The translations under genes and the position numbers were made by a program. From positions 1 to 40,652 of the forward strand of contig CANRAL010000008.1 of the NCBI GenBank assembly GCA_947628585.1: 40,652 nt of DNA, written 5' to 3'. This DNA comes from an uncultured Bacilli bacterium (GTDB taxonomy: Bacteria; Bacillota_I; Bacilli_A; RF39; UBA660). The notes under the pieces were generated by a model. It was not told the DNA's origin. It ran no database searches and saw only the letters and a list, made by a program, of their open reading frames with translations. Position 1 is the first letter of the stretch; each line of letters starts with the position of its first letter. This document shows positions 9,734 to 19,234 of this stretch, one piece after another.

Positions 9734-10816
9734 ATGGAAAAGAAAAATTCGGCAGTGGAATTATGGCGATATATATTTACTGTTGCTATAGCCATTGGTC
9801 ACTTAAATCATATTATTTGGAATAAAAGTGAAATTAATTTAATATTTATTAATCCTAAATTTTTAGCATTCTTTATGTTTTTATCTGGTTATTATTTAAT
9901 GGTTAATTTTAAAAAAAATAAGAGTAAGGAAGAAGCTTCTTTAAAAGCTTTAAGTTATACTAAAAAAAGAATAAGTGCTTTATATCCTGCTTTATTTGGG
10001 GGTGTCTTATTAACCTTTATTGTTCGAAATGTTATTGCTGAAACTAAATTAAATGAATTATTCACAGTCTTTATGAATTCTTTATTTGAATTTTTAGGAA
10101 TAAGCCAATTAAGTATGAATTTTAATAGTTTGTGGAATAGTCCTTTATGGTATATTTCTGCTTTATTTATTGGTGGTTTTATTCTTTATTATTTATTAAG
10201 TAAAAGTGAAGATTTATTTCGTTTACTAGGAGTTATATATCTTGTTATTATATATGGAGTTTTAGGTTTATCCTTAGTAAGTGCTGATTCGGCCGTTTAT
10301 GTTTTAGGAGTTCCTGTGAATTTATTAATCTTAATGGCAGGTATGATTTTAGGTATATTTATGTATTATATAGTAGAATACTTTAAAAAGTTAAAATTTA
10401 CTGAAAATATAACAATGATATTTAGTATTTTACATATATCTTTAGTTATGCTTATTTTATATTATTGGGTACATGGAGCTAATTGGAATAGTCAAATTTA
10501 TGATTTAATCTTATTTATTTTTACAACTATATTATTAGTTAATAAAGATTATATTTCGGTTTTATATAATGATAGTCCCATTTTAAATAATTTGGGAAGA
10601 TTATCTTTATATTATTATGTAAGTCATATTGGGTTTATTTATTTGTTAGCTTATTTATTCCCTGAAATGACATATATTCCAAGTGTTATTTTTAATATAT
10701 GTTTTAGTACATGTTGGGCATTTATAATGTTATATTTTGATGATTATGTTGTTAGTCCAATATTTCGGAAAAATAAATTAAAAAAAGAAAATAGTAAAAA
10801 GGGTTCAAAAGTATAA
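9734..10816 (+). CDS. Acyltransferase family 3 (OafA-like) membrane protein
   Basis: MEKKNSAVELWRYIFTVAIAIGHLNHI...FFMFLSGYYLM...WYISALFIGGFILYYLLS. Confidence 0.85.
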   Translation: MEKKNSAVELWRYIFTVAIAIGHLNHIIWNKSEINLIFINPKFLAFFMFLSGYYLMVNFKKNKSKEEASLKALSYTKKRISALYPALFGGVLLTFIVRNVIAETKLNELFTVFMNSLFEFLGISQLSMNFNSLWNSPLWYISALFIGGFILYYLLSKSEDLFRLLGVIYLVIIYGVLGLSLVSADSAVYVLGVPVNLLILMAGMILGIFMYYIVEYFKKLKFTENITMIFSILHISLVMLILYYWVHGANWNSQIYDLILFIFTTILLVNKDYISVLYNDSPILNNLGRLSLYYYVSHIGFIYLLAYLFPEMTYIPSVIFNICFSTCWAFIMLYFDDYVVSPIFRKNKLKKENSKKGSKV

Positions 10817-10831
10817 TTGAACTTTTTTTAT
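10802..10831 (+). terminator. Rho-independent terminator
   Basis: GTTCAA...TTGAAC hairpin followed by TTTTTTTA, overlapping the end of the acyltransferase gene. Confidence 0.75.
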
Positions 10832-10851
10832 TTAAAAAAATGGAAAAAAAG

Positions 10852-10880
10852 TTGAACTTGAAACATATATTTGTTATAAT
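10852..10880 (+). promoter_or_regulatory. Sigma-A-like promoter for the rpsF operon
   Basis: TTGAAC (10852-10857), 17-bp spacer, TATAAT (10875-10880). Confidence 0.85.
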
Positions 10881-10886
10881 AACTGC

Positions 10887-10942
10887 GAGTAAAAAAAGTT
10901 ACTCCTTGCTTTCTTAAATGAAAGCCAAAAGACCATAAGGAG
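10887..10942 (+). promoter_or_regulatory. Structured rpsF leader with mutually exclusive hairpins, one sequestering the SD
   Basis: GAGTAA (10887-10892)/TTACTC (10899-10904); GCTTTC (10908-10913)/GAAAGC (10920-10925); CTCCTT (10902-10907)/AAGGAG (10937-10942, the SD). Confidence 0.6.
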
Positions 10943-10950
10943 GTGAAAAG

Positions 10951-11241
10951 ATGACAAAATATGAAATAATGTTTATTATTAAATCATCTATGGAAGAAAG
11001 TGAAATTAAAAAAACAGCTGAAGAATTAAAAAAATTAATAAACGGAAAAAAATCAAAGGTAATTGAAATGACAGAAATGGGTCGGAAAAAATTAGCTTAT
11101 CCAATAAATAAGGAATTAAGTGGTTTTTATTATGTATTAAAAGTAGAAACTGACCATGACACCATTAAAGAATTTGATCGTAAAGTATCTATTAATGAAA
11201 ATGTTTTAAGACATTTAATTATTAAGATAGAAAGTGAGTAA
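10951..11241 (+). CDS. rpsF: 30S ribosomal protein S6
   Basis: MTKYEIMFIIKSSMEESEIKKTAEELKKLI...MGRKKLAYPINKELSGFYYVLKVE; SD AAGGAGG. Confidence 0.97.
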   Translation: MTKYEIMFIIKSSMEESEIKKTAEELKKLINGKKSKVIEMTEMGRKKLAYPINKELSGFYYVLKVETDHDTIKEFDRKVSINENVLRHLIIKIESE

Positions 11242-11243
11242 TA

Positions 11244-11720
11244 ATGAATAAAGTTATATTAACTGGAAGGTTAACTCGGGAACCAGAATCAAGAATGAGT
11301 CAAGGAAATATGGAAATTTCACGTTTTTCTTTAGCTTGCCAAAGTGATTTTGTTAATCGTAATGGGGAAAGAGATACAGAATTTATTAATTGTGTGGCAT
11401 TTAATAAATTAGCTAATACAATTAATAGATATTGTCATAAAGGTTCTTTAATATCAGTTACAGGAAGAATTAGAAACAGTAGTTATGATGCTCAAGATGG
11501 TTCTAAAAGATATACTACCGATGTTGTTTGTGATCAAATGGAATTTTTAGGAAGTAAAACTACTAATAGTGCAACACCTATTGAAAATGAACCTGTAGAT
11601 AATAGTTTTGCTTATTCACCCGAACCAAATAATAATATAGAAACAACTGATGTAACAAGTGATCCTTTTAAAGATTTTGGCGAAGAAGTTGCCTTAAGTA
11701 GTGATGATTTACCATTTTAA
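11244..11720 (+). CDS. ssb: Single-stranded DNA-binding protein
   Basis: MNKVILTGRLTREPE..., acidic C-terminus ending SSDDLPF. Confidence 0.97.
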   Translation: MNKVILTGRLTREPESRMSQGNMEISRFSLACQSDFVNRNGERDTEFINCVAFNKLANTINRYCHKGSLISVTGRIRNSSYDAQDGSKRYTTDVVCDQMEFLGSKTTNSATPIENEPVDNSFAYSPEPNNNIETTDVTSDPFKDFGEEVALSSDDLPF

Positions 11721-11738
11721 TTAAGGAGGAATGTAAAA

Positions 11739-11954
11739 GTGGCAGAATTTTATCGGAAGAAAAAGAAAATATGTCAAATGTGTGCCGGAAAAAGCGTTGA
11801 TTATAAAGATACAATGATTATTAATAAATATATTAATGATAAAGGAAAGATTTTACCTAGAAGAATGACTGGCGCTTGTGCTAAGCATCAAAGACATATT
11901 GCTAATCAAATAAAATATGCAAGATTTATGGCTTTAATACCATATGTAAAATAA
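11739..11954 (+). CDS. rpsR: 30S ribosomal protein S18 (Cys-containing form)
   Basis: KKKKICQMCAGKSVDYKDTMIINKYINDKGKILPRRMTGACAKHQRHIANQIKYARFMALIPY. Confidence 0.97.
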   Translation: MAEFYRKKKKICQMCAGKSVDYKDTMIINKYINDKGKILPRRMTGACAKHQRHIANQIKYARFMALIPYVK

Positions 11955-11985
11955 GTAACTATTGGATTTAGTTACTTATTTTTTT
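11951..11985. terminator. Terminator, possibly bidirectional, between convergent genes
   Basis: ATAAGTAACT / AGTTACTTAT perfect 10-bp stem (11951-11960/11970-11979) followed by a T-run. Confidence 0.85.
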
Positions 11986-13315
11986 ATGGGTTAATAACGG
12001 TTGGAATTTTTCCTGTTTCTTCGGTTTCTGGTATGTAATAATAGGTATAACCCAGTATAGATTCTTGTAAATTTTCTAAAGAATAATTTTCTGCATCACC
12101 TAAAGTTAGATGGTAATTATATACTTCTTCGGCAGTTGTATTTTTATCTTGGATTACTAAATAAATACCTTCTTTGTTATTTTCTTCATACCAACCAGAT
12201 AGCAAATTATGGAAATAATAACGATTTTTATCATAATTAGTAATAAATGTTGTAATCAAATTATCTTGATTATCTAAAAGAATTAAACTATTATTTTTTA
12301 AAGCAGCAATATAACCTTTCATTACTTTTAAAATTCTGTCGTAATATTTACTTTTTCGAAGTAATTTATTGTCGGAATCATAAACCTCAAAAGCACTATT
12401 TCTTGATATAGTAACTTCGTTATTTTCATAGACAATATCATTAATTATATCTCCATCAAATAAAGGCTTACCTAAGTGATCATATACATAATATTCATTT
12501 AAACTATTATATAAAATTAAATATGTGTCTTTTTCAACATCTAAGGTTTCAAAATTAATAATATCTTTCCAACTAGCAAGGTATTTACCATTGTTAACAT
12601 CAAATAAAGCTACATTACCCATATCAGATAAAACAATAATTCCATATTTATTATAAATATCAACATTATCAAAAAAAGTATCTACTGAATAAGCAGTTGT
12701 AGTATAATTAATGTTTTGATATAATTTATTATTTTTTAAGTTATAAATATCCATACTTTCATCTTTATAAAGTAATAAAACTTCAATAATGTTAATAGTA
12801 TTGCGAATAATTTTATTTTGGTAATTATAATCGTTTTTACTTAAGTCATAATTGCCATATGGGCCAAAAATTAAAGCATCAAGAATATAATCATAAATGT
12901 AATAACTGCCATTTTCGGCGATAATTACATTTTTGTTATCGGCTCCAACAACATAACAATTATTAGTAAAACAAGTAATAGTACCAACTTTTTCATGATT
13001 AGTAGAATCTATTATATAATTTGCATTTAAATCAAAATATTCAATACTATTTTTATAATTATCTATTTTATTACTTTTGATATTGTAACTATATATATCT
13101 TTTTTTAATCCATCTCGAGGCATATCTTCTACTTCATAATTAATTGCTGTAACGGGAACGTCATCGCCTTCATAATCATAACTTTGAGTATATATTTTAA
13201 TAGGAGGTAATTTAATAATATTATTCTTTTTATAAATGAAAACACCACCTATCCCAATTATAATAATTGCTATTATTATAGCTAGATAACCAATGATATT
13301 TTTCAAACTAATCAA
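11984..13315 (-). CDS. Membrane-anchored protein of unknown function, possibly beta-propeller-like
   Basis: N-terminal TM (NIIGYLAIIIAIIIIGIGGVFIY) and repeated short beta-strand-like segments. Confidence 0.7.
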   Translation of the reverse strand: MISLKNIIGYLAIIIAIIIIGIGGVFIYKKNNIIKLPPIKIYTQSYDYEGDDVPVTAINYEVEDMPRDGLKKDIYSYNIKSNKIDNYKNSIEYFDLNANYIIDSTNHEKVGTITCFTNNCYVVGADNKNVIIAENGSYYIYDYILDALIFGPYGNYDLSKNDYNYQNKIIRNTINIIEVLLLYKDESMDIYNLKNNKLYQNINYTTTAYSVDTFFDNVDIYNKYGIIVLSDMGNVALFDVNNGKYLASWKDIINFETLDVEKDTYLILYNSLNEYYVYDHLGKPLFDGDIINDIVYENNEVTISRNSAFEVYDSDNKLLRKSKYYDRILKVMKGYIAALKNNSLILLDNQDNLITTFITNYDKNRYYFHNLLSGWYEENNKEGIYLVIQDKNTTAEEVYNYHLTLGDAENYSLENLQESILGYTYYYIPETEETGKIPTVINP

Positions 13316-13391
13316 CTCTTTTCTTAAATAAATTATAGCATTGTTAAATTATATTAACAATATTTACTTGTGTTATTTTCTTTTTGTTTTG

Positions 13392-13421
13392 TTGCGGATA
13401 TCCGTTGCCTTATGGTATAAT
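13392..13421 (+). promoter_or_regulatory. Promoter with extended -10 for rplI-dnaB; perfect 10-bp palindrome between -35 and -10
   Basis: TTGCGG (13392), 18-bp spacer, TATGGTATAAT; CGGATATCCG at 13395-13404. Confidence 0.6.
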
Positions 13422-13447
13422 AAGTTTAATCTTAAGGAGGGATAATT

Positions 13448-13888
13448 TTGAAAGTTATATTACTTAAAGATGTTAAAAGCCAAGGCAAAAAGGATGATAT
13501 TATTGATGTTGCTGATGGTTATGCTAATAATTATTTAATTAAAAATAATTTGGCAGTTCCTTATTCTAAAAAAAGTAAAGAAATATTGGATACGGAAATT
13601 AAAGTTAGATTAGATGAAGAAGAACAAAAAATCGCAGAATATAATAAAATTAAAGAAAAATTAGAAAATCAAGAATTAGTATTTAAAGTTAAAACTGGTA
13701 AAAATGATCAAGTTTTTGGTACTATTTCTAGTAAACAAATAGCGGAGAAATTAAAAGAATTAGGTTATAAAATAGATAAAAAATGTATTAAAATAGAAGT
13801 TCCCTTAGTTAATTTAGGGACAACTAATGTACTTATTGAGTTACATAAGAAAGTTAAATTTAAAATAAAAATAGTATTAGTAAAGTAA
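13448..13888 (+). CDS. rplI: 50S ribosomal protein L9
   Basis: [41 protein letters not shown] start with aaggagg SD. Confidence 0.97.
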   Translation: MKVILLKDVKSQGKKDDIIDVADGYANNYLIKNNLAVPYSKKSKEILDTEIKVRLDEEEQKIAEYNKIKEKLENQELVFKVKTGKNDQVFGTISSKQIAEKLKELGYKIDKKCIKIEVPLVNLGTTNVLIELHKKVKFKIKIVLVK

Positions 13889-13901
13889 AGGAGGATTTTT
13901 T

Positions 13902-15239
13902 ATGGCTCGGACAATGCCTTCCAATATAGAAGCCGAAATGAGTGTTTTAGGGGTTGCTTTTTTAGATAAAACCGCAGTTAATAAAATTGTTGAAGAAGTA
14001 GTTCCTGAAATGTTTTTTGATGAAAGAAACAAAGCTATTTTCAATGCCATAAAAAATTTGCATGATACAAATACTCCTTTAGATATAACTACGATAAAAA
14101 ATGAATTAGATAAAGATAAAAAATTAAGTTTAGTTACTTTAGAGTATCTAGGGGAAGTAATTGATTCGGTAGTAACTACAGCGAATATTGATTATTACAT
14201 TAATATAGTTAAAGATTATGCTTTAAGACGAAACTTAATAAATACCGCTACAGAAATTGTTACTGATTCTTATGATAATGAAGATTTAAATTATTTATTA
14301 GATAATGCTGAAAGAAAAATAAATAATATTGTGCATTCTCGTAGTGTGGGTGATTTTTTACCAATTCAAGAAGTATTAAGAAGAGCCCAAGCAAAGTTGG
14401 AAGAATTGGCTAAAAATAAAAAAGTGATTACCGGATTAGAAACGGGATTTATTGATTTTGATAAAATATCAACTGGTTTTCAAGCTGGAGAAATGATAAT
14501 TTTAGCGGCTCGTCCTGGTATGGGTAAAACTAATTTGGCTTTAAATTTTGCTACAAATGCCGGCATGAAGACTAAAAAAGCTATTGCTATTTTTAATTTA
14601 GAAATGCCTGCGGAAATGTTAGTTAATCGAATGATTAGTAGTGTTGGTCAAATTGATTCTTATAAATTACAAACCGGGAATATGCATGAAAACGATTGGA
14701 AAAGATATAATGAGGCTTTATCTCAATTAGCGGATACTAACATTTATATTGAAGATAATGCTGGAGCAACAGTTCAAGAAATAAGAGCCAAGTGTCGACG
14801 TTTAGCTAATTCGGAAGAAGGGTTAGGGTTAGTTATAATTGATTATTTACAACTTATTAATAGTGGCTATAAGCGTTATGAATCTCGGCAAGTGGAAGTA
14901 AGTGAAATATCTCGAAGCTTAAAAACGATGGCTTTAGAATTACAAGTTCCCGTTATTGCATTAAGTCAATTATCTCGGAGTGCCGAAAAAAGAGAAAGTA
15001 ATCAACCCATGCTTGCGGATTTAAGGGAATCAGGTTCTCTAGAACAAGATGCCGATATGGTTTTATTTATTAATCGAAAAGATTATTATGAAAAAGCCAA
15101 AGATGTAAGTCAAAAAATTGTTCCCGCGGAGTTAGTAATTGCTAAACATCGGAAAGGGAGTTTAGGTACGGTAAATTTATTATTAGAATTAAATATGTGT
15201 AGTTTTCGAAATATGCTACAAGAAAATAGGGAAGGATAA
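13902..15239 (+). CDS. dnaB: Replicative DNA helicase DnaB
   Basis: MPSNIEAEMSVLG, ARPGMGKTNLALNFA Walker A, VIIDYLQL, DLRESGSLEQDADMVLFI, AKHRKGSLGTV. Confidence 0.97.
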   Translation: MARTMPSNIEAEMSVLGVAFLDKTAVNKIVEEVVPEMFFDERNKAIFNAIKNLHDTNTPLDITTIKNELDKDKKLSLVTLEYLGEVIDSVVTTANIDYYINIVKDYALRRNLINTATEIVTDSYDNEDLNYLLDNAERKINNIVHSRSVGDFLPIQEVLRRAQAKLEELAKNKKVITGLETGFIDFDKISTGFQAGEMIILAARPGMGKTNLALNFATNAGMKTKKAIAIFNLEMPAEMLVNRMISSVGQIDSYKLQTGNMHENDWKRYNEALSQLADTNIYIEDNAGATVQEIRAKCRRLANSEEGLGLVIIDYLQLINSGYKRYESRQVEVSEISRSLKTMALELQVPVIALSQLSRSAEKRESNQPMLADLRESGSLEQDADMVLFINRKDYYEKAKDVSQKIVPAELVIAKHRKGSLGTVNLLLELNMCSFRNMLQENREG

Positions 15240-16717
15240 TGAAAACAAAAGATTATGTAATAATTACAATTATTTCTTTAATAATTACTATTTTGTGCTT
15301 CATGAGTTATATAAATATTAAAAATAATAATTTATTAGTTAATGAAGGTTATTTAGTGTACTTAAATGGAGATCAAATTGGCTTTATTGAAAATAATAAA
15401 GAATTATATGAATTAATAAATAAAGAACAAGAAGAAATTAGATACGAATATGATGTCGCGGATGTTTATCCTCCCGCGGGTTTTAATTTAGTTAAAGTAT
15501 CAACTTATAATGATAAATATAATTCGGTAAATGAAATATATAATAAAATAGCTCAAGAAGATAATTTTACAATTGAAGGATATATTATAACTATTAAATT
15601 TAATGATGAAAATAAAGAAAATATTGTTATTAATGTTTTAGATAAAGAAATATTTACGGAGGCTATGAATCGGTTCATATTGTCCTTTATTTCTGAAGAT
15701 GAATTAAATAATTATTTAGATGGAAAAAGAACAATAAGTGATATAGGTTCAGTTATTAGTAGTATGTATTTTAATGAAGTTATAACTATAAAAGAAGGTT
15801 ATATTAGTGTTCATGATAAAATATATACTGATGTTGAATCTTTAAGCCAATATTTGTTATTTGGTCCTGATGCTAAAATGGAAACTTATAAAGTAGAAGT
15901 TGGGGATAATATAGAAAAAATTAGTGAAGAGTATAAAATGAGTCCTCAAGAATTTATTATTGCTAACCCTGAATATCGTGATGAAAATGCTTTACTTACC
16001 GAAGGCGATTTAGTTAATATTACTTATATTGATCCAGTTTTAACTTTAGTCTATGAAGTTGATGAAATTATTGAAAATGTTACTCCTTTTAGAAGAGTAG
16101 AAGAAGCCGATGCTACAAAAGATTATGGATATCGAAAAGTTACAACTCCAGGAGTTGATGGTTTAGCTTTAGACTATGCTGTTTATCAAGTTATTAATGG
16201 AGAAAGAAGTAGTGAAGTTCGCGTTGTTCAAGAATATCGGAAAATTATTCGCGAAAAAGTTGATGAAGTTACAACCGTTGGGATTAAATATTCTCCAAGT
16301 GGATATCAAATATCAAGTGGTGGTAACTGGGAATATCCAACCAATTATCCATACTATGTTACAAGCCCTTATGGTTGGCGTAGTGGTAAAATGCATTTAG
16401 GATTAGATATTTCAGGAACCGGTTATAATTCGCCAATTTATGCAGTTGATAGTGGAACAGTTGTCGAAGTATCTTATCGTTCTACGGATGGTAATTTTGT
16501 AATAATCGAACATGCTAATAATATTTATACTCAATATGCCCATTTAGCTAAAGCTTTAGTAAAAGAAGGCGAAACAGTATCTAAGGGTCAAAAAATTGCC
16601 CAAATGGGTCATAGTGGTTTAGCCTCTGGAACTCATCTCCATTTTGGAGTTTCCATTGGTTGGCCATATCATGGATCTTATGAATTTAAAAATCCTCGTA
16701 ATTATATTAAATTTTAG
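15239..16717 (+). CDS. Membrane-anchored M23 metallopeptidase with LysM and G5-like domains (murein hydrolase)
   Basis: N-terminal TM; LysM-like YKVEVGDNIEKISEEYKMSPQEFIIANPE; G5-like segment; M23 motifs HLGLDISG, GHSGLASGTHLHFGV. Confidence 0.9.
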   Translation: MKTKDYVIITIISLIITILCFMSYINIKNNNLLVNEGYLVYLNGDQIGFIENNKELYELINKEQEEIRYEYDVADVYPPAGFNLVKVSTYNDKYNSVNEIYNKIAQEDNFTIEGYIITIKFNDENKENIVINVLDKEIFTEAMNRFILSFISEDELNNYLDGKRTISDIGSVISSMYFNEVITIKEGYISVHDKIYTDVESLSQYLLFGPDAKMETYKVEVGDNIEKISEEYKMSPQEFIIANPEYRDENALLTEGDLVNITYIDPVLTLVYEVDEIIENVTPFRRVEEADATKDYGYRKVTTPGVDGLALDYAVYQVINGERSSEVRVVQEYRKIIREKVDEVTTVGIKYSPSGYQISSGGNWEYPTNYPYYVTSPYGWRSGKMHLGLDISGTGYNSPIYAVDSGTVVEVSYRSTDGNFVIIEHANNIYTQYAHLAKALVKEGETVSKGQKIAQMGHSGLASGTHLHFGVSIGWPYHGSYEFKNPRNYIKF

Positions 16718-16724
16718 GTGATAT

Positions 16725-17486
16725 ATGAAAGCAGTAGTTTTATGTAGTGGTTCTAAAGGAAATTCAACATATGTAGAAACTAGTCGTAATAAAATCTTAT
16801 TAGACGTAGGTATGAATTATAAATATTTAACTGAAAAATTAAAAAAAGTGGGAGTAAGTCCCAAGGAAATAAATTATATATTAATAAGTCATAATCATTC
16901 TGATCATATTGCTTCTTTAAAAACATTTTTAACTAATAATAATCCAACTTTAGTTGTTAGTAAAAAAATATTTCAAGAATTAAATTTAAATGATTATTCT
17001 CCAGTTTTAATATATGAGGATAATATTGATTTAGATGGCATTCTTATTAAGGCAATTCATTCATCTCATGATGCCATTGATTCTCGAAATTTTATCATTA
17101 ATGATTATGGTAAAACTTTAGCCTATATTACCGATACAGGTTATATTAATAATCGTTATTTTAAGGATTTAATTAATTTAAATATTTATTTGTTTGAAAG
17201 TAATCATGATATTGAACTTTTGCAACATGGGCCATATCCTGCTTGGTTAAAAAGAAGAGTTTTATCGGATGATGGTCACCTTTCTAATAAGGCCGCTTCC
17301 TTTTATTTATCCAAATTGGTGGGACCTAATACAGAAAAAATTATTTTAATTCATTTAAGTGAAACTAATAATTTAGAAGAAATTGCTTTAGAAACCATCA
17401 AAAATACTTTTTTAGATCGAGGAGTTGAATTTAATAATATAATTTGTGCTAAACAAAATGAAATGACTGAGGTTGTCGAAGTATGA
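16725..17486 (+). CDS. walJ: MBL-fold hydrolase, WalJ/YycJ family
   Basis: VLCSGSKGNSTYVET, ISHNHSDHIASL, ESNHDIELLQHGPYPAWLKRRVLSDDGHLSN; adjacent to rlmH. Confidence 0.92.
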   Translation: MKAVVLCSGSKGNSTYVETSRNKILLDVGMNYKYLTEKLKKVGVSPKEINYILISHNHSDHIASLKTFLTNNNPTLVVSKKIFQELNLNDYSPVLIYEDNIDLDGILIKAIHSSHDAIDSRNFIINDYGKTLAYITDTGYINNRYFKDLINLNIYLFESNHDIELLQHGPYPAWLKRRVLSDDGHLSNKAASFYLSKLVGPNTEKIILIHLSETNNLEEIALETIKNTFLDRGVEFNNIICAKQNEMTEVVEV

Positions 17487-17920
17487 TAAAAATAATTTGT
17501 GTTGGTAAAATTAAAGAAAAATATTTAGAGGAATTAATTAATGATTATCAAAAAAGAATTAGTAAATATCACAAAATTGAAATTATAGAAGTAAAAGATG
17601 ATTCTAATTATAATAAAGAAATAAAAGGATTAATGGCTAAAATAAATTCTAAAGAATACAACATTGCTTTGGATTCTAATGGAGCTGAGGTAACAAGTGT
17701 TTCTTTTAGTGAAAAAATAGCAAAATTATTAATGGAATATGGTAATATTACTTTTATTATTGGAGGATCATTAGGTTTAAATGAAGAAATAAAAAATTTA
17801 GTTAATGAAAAAATTAGTTTTTCAAAATTAACATTTCCTCATGGTTTATTTCGGGGGATACTTTTAGAGCAAATTTATAGATCTTTTAAGATAATAAATA
17901 ATGAAACATACCATAAATAG
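17483..17920 (+). CDS. rlmH: 23S rRNA (pseudouridine1915-N3)-methyltransferase RlmH
   Basis: FIIGGSLGLNEEIK..., LTFPHGLFRGILLEQIYRSFKIINNETYHK. Confidence 0.95.
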   Translation: MIKIICVGKIKEKYLEELINDYQKRISKYHKIEIIEVKDDSNYNKEIKGLMAKINSKEYNIALDSNGAEVTSVSFSEKIAKLLMEYGNITFIIGGSLGLNEEIKNLVNEKISFSKLTFPHGLFRGILLEQIYRSFKIINNETYHK

Positions 17921-17934
17921 AAAGGATGAATTAA

Positions 17935-19209
17935 ATGGAGTTAAATGATGTTGCTGTCTTCTTTTTAAACAGGGAAGATAAATTAAAAGGAGAAATTTCT
18001 TTTTTACTTAATGAAGAACATGTTTATAGTGGAGCAGTTGATGATTTAGAAAAAGGTATATTAAGTAAAAGAAGTCAAAAATTACTTTATGATAAATATC
18101 GTATTTATATAACTAAAGGCAATTATAAAAAAATGTTAAGTACTTTAAAAACTGATCTTTTTGTTATAAAAGAAAAATTAAATATTATAAATAGAAAAAA
18201 AGATATGTCTTTAGCTATATATGATGCTTTAAAATATCATCAAGTATTAGAACCTAACTTAATGACTTATCTTCGGGAAGAATTAGAAAAAGCGCTTATC
18301 GCAGATGTTGAAATTATGAAAATAAATGAAAAGATTAAAATTCATAATAGTAAAGTAAAAGATAATCGTAAAAACACATTAAAAAGTGACGATTTAACTC
18401 TTATTTTAGAAATGCTTAATCATGGTTTTGAATATTTACCTAAGGAAAATCCAGCTAAGAAAGAGGAATTAGATTTAATTATAGCGCAATTAAATCATTT
18501 AACTGATAATGATGCTTTATCTATAATTAAAGATAGTTTAAATTTAGAGGATGCCTATCAAACTATGTATAATAAAGAAGAAATAAAGTATTTATTCACG
18601 GAAATATTAAGACATTGTCAAGATAGATTATTTGATTTAATTCAAGTTTTAAAAAATAAAGAATATTATTATGATATTGAATCTTTACAAATGATTAAAA
18701 CGGAATATAAAGTTTTAATTGAAAAAATTATTTTTTTAAGAGACAAGTTAGATAGTTTAACTTTAGATAAAGATGAAGAAACTATTTCTTTCGAAAGCGA
18801 TAGTATTAATAAATTATATTATTCTAGTAATTCGAAAAATCCTAATAGATGTTATTTTATGAAGGATATAGCATCTATTAGAGAAGAAAGTTTAGGAAGA
18901 ATAGAAGAACTATTAACTATGTTTAAAAATAAAGATGATACTTTAACAATTAAAGCTTTAAGAAATAATGACAAAATGAAATCTTTTATTGAAATAAAAG
19001 AAGATCAAATAAGAATTATTTTAAAACCTATAAATAATCATTTATATTCTTTAATGGGAGTATTTATTAAAAAAAGTGATAATTTAAAAGAAACTTATAA
19101 AAAAATATGCAGTCGACCAATCGCGGAGATTGATGATGAATTTTCTATTTTAGTAGAAGAAACATTTAAAGACTATGTTAAAGAAAATGCTCGAAAAGGA
19201 TCAAGATAA
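17935..19209 (+). CDS. Protein of unknown function (predominantly helical)
   Basis: Long ORF with SD (aaagga), operon-like spacing; no recognised motif. Confidence 0.7.
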   Translation: MELNDVAVFFLNREDKLKGEISFLLNEEHVYSGAVDDLEKGILSKRSQKLLYDKYRIYITKGNYKKMLSTLKTDLFVIKEKLNIINRKKDMSLAIYDALKYHQVLEPNLMTYLREELEKALIADVEIMKINEKIKIHNSKVKDNRKNTLKSDDLTLILEMLNHGFEYLPKENPAKKEELDLIIAQLNHLTDNDALSIIKDSLNLEDAYQTMYNKEEIKYLFTEILRHCQDRLFDLIQVLKNKEYYYDIESLQMIKTEYKVLIEKIIFLRDKLDSLTLDKDEETISFESDSINKLYYSSNSKNPNRCYFMKDIASIREESLGRIEELLTMFKNKDDTLTIKALRNNDKMKSFIEIKEDQIRIILKPINNHLYSLMGVFIKKSDNLKETYKKICSRPIAEIDDEFSILVEETFKDYVKENARKGSR

Positions 19210-19234
19210 TAATCATTATGGGAGGTTTTGATAA

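Noticed and set aside
16176-16400. Plus-strand ORF 16176..16400
   Set aside because: Out-of-frame overlap inside the M23 peptidase gene.
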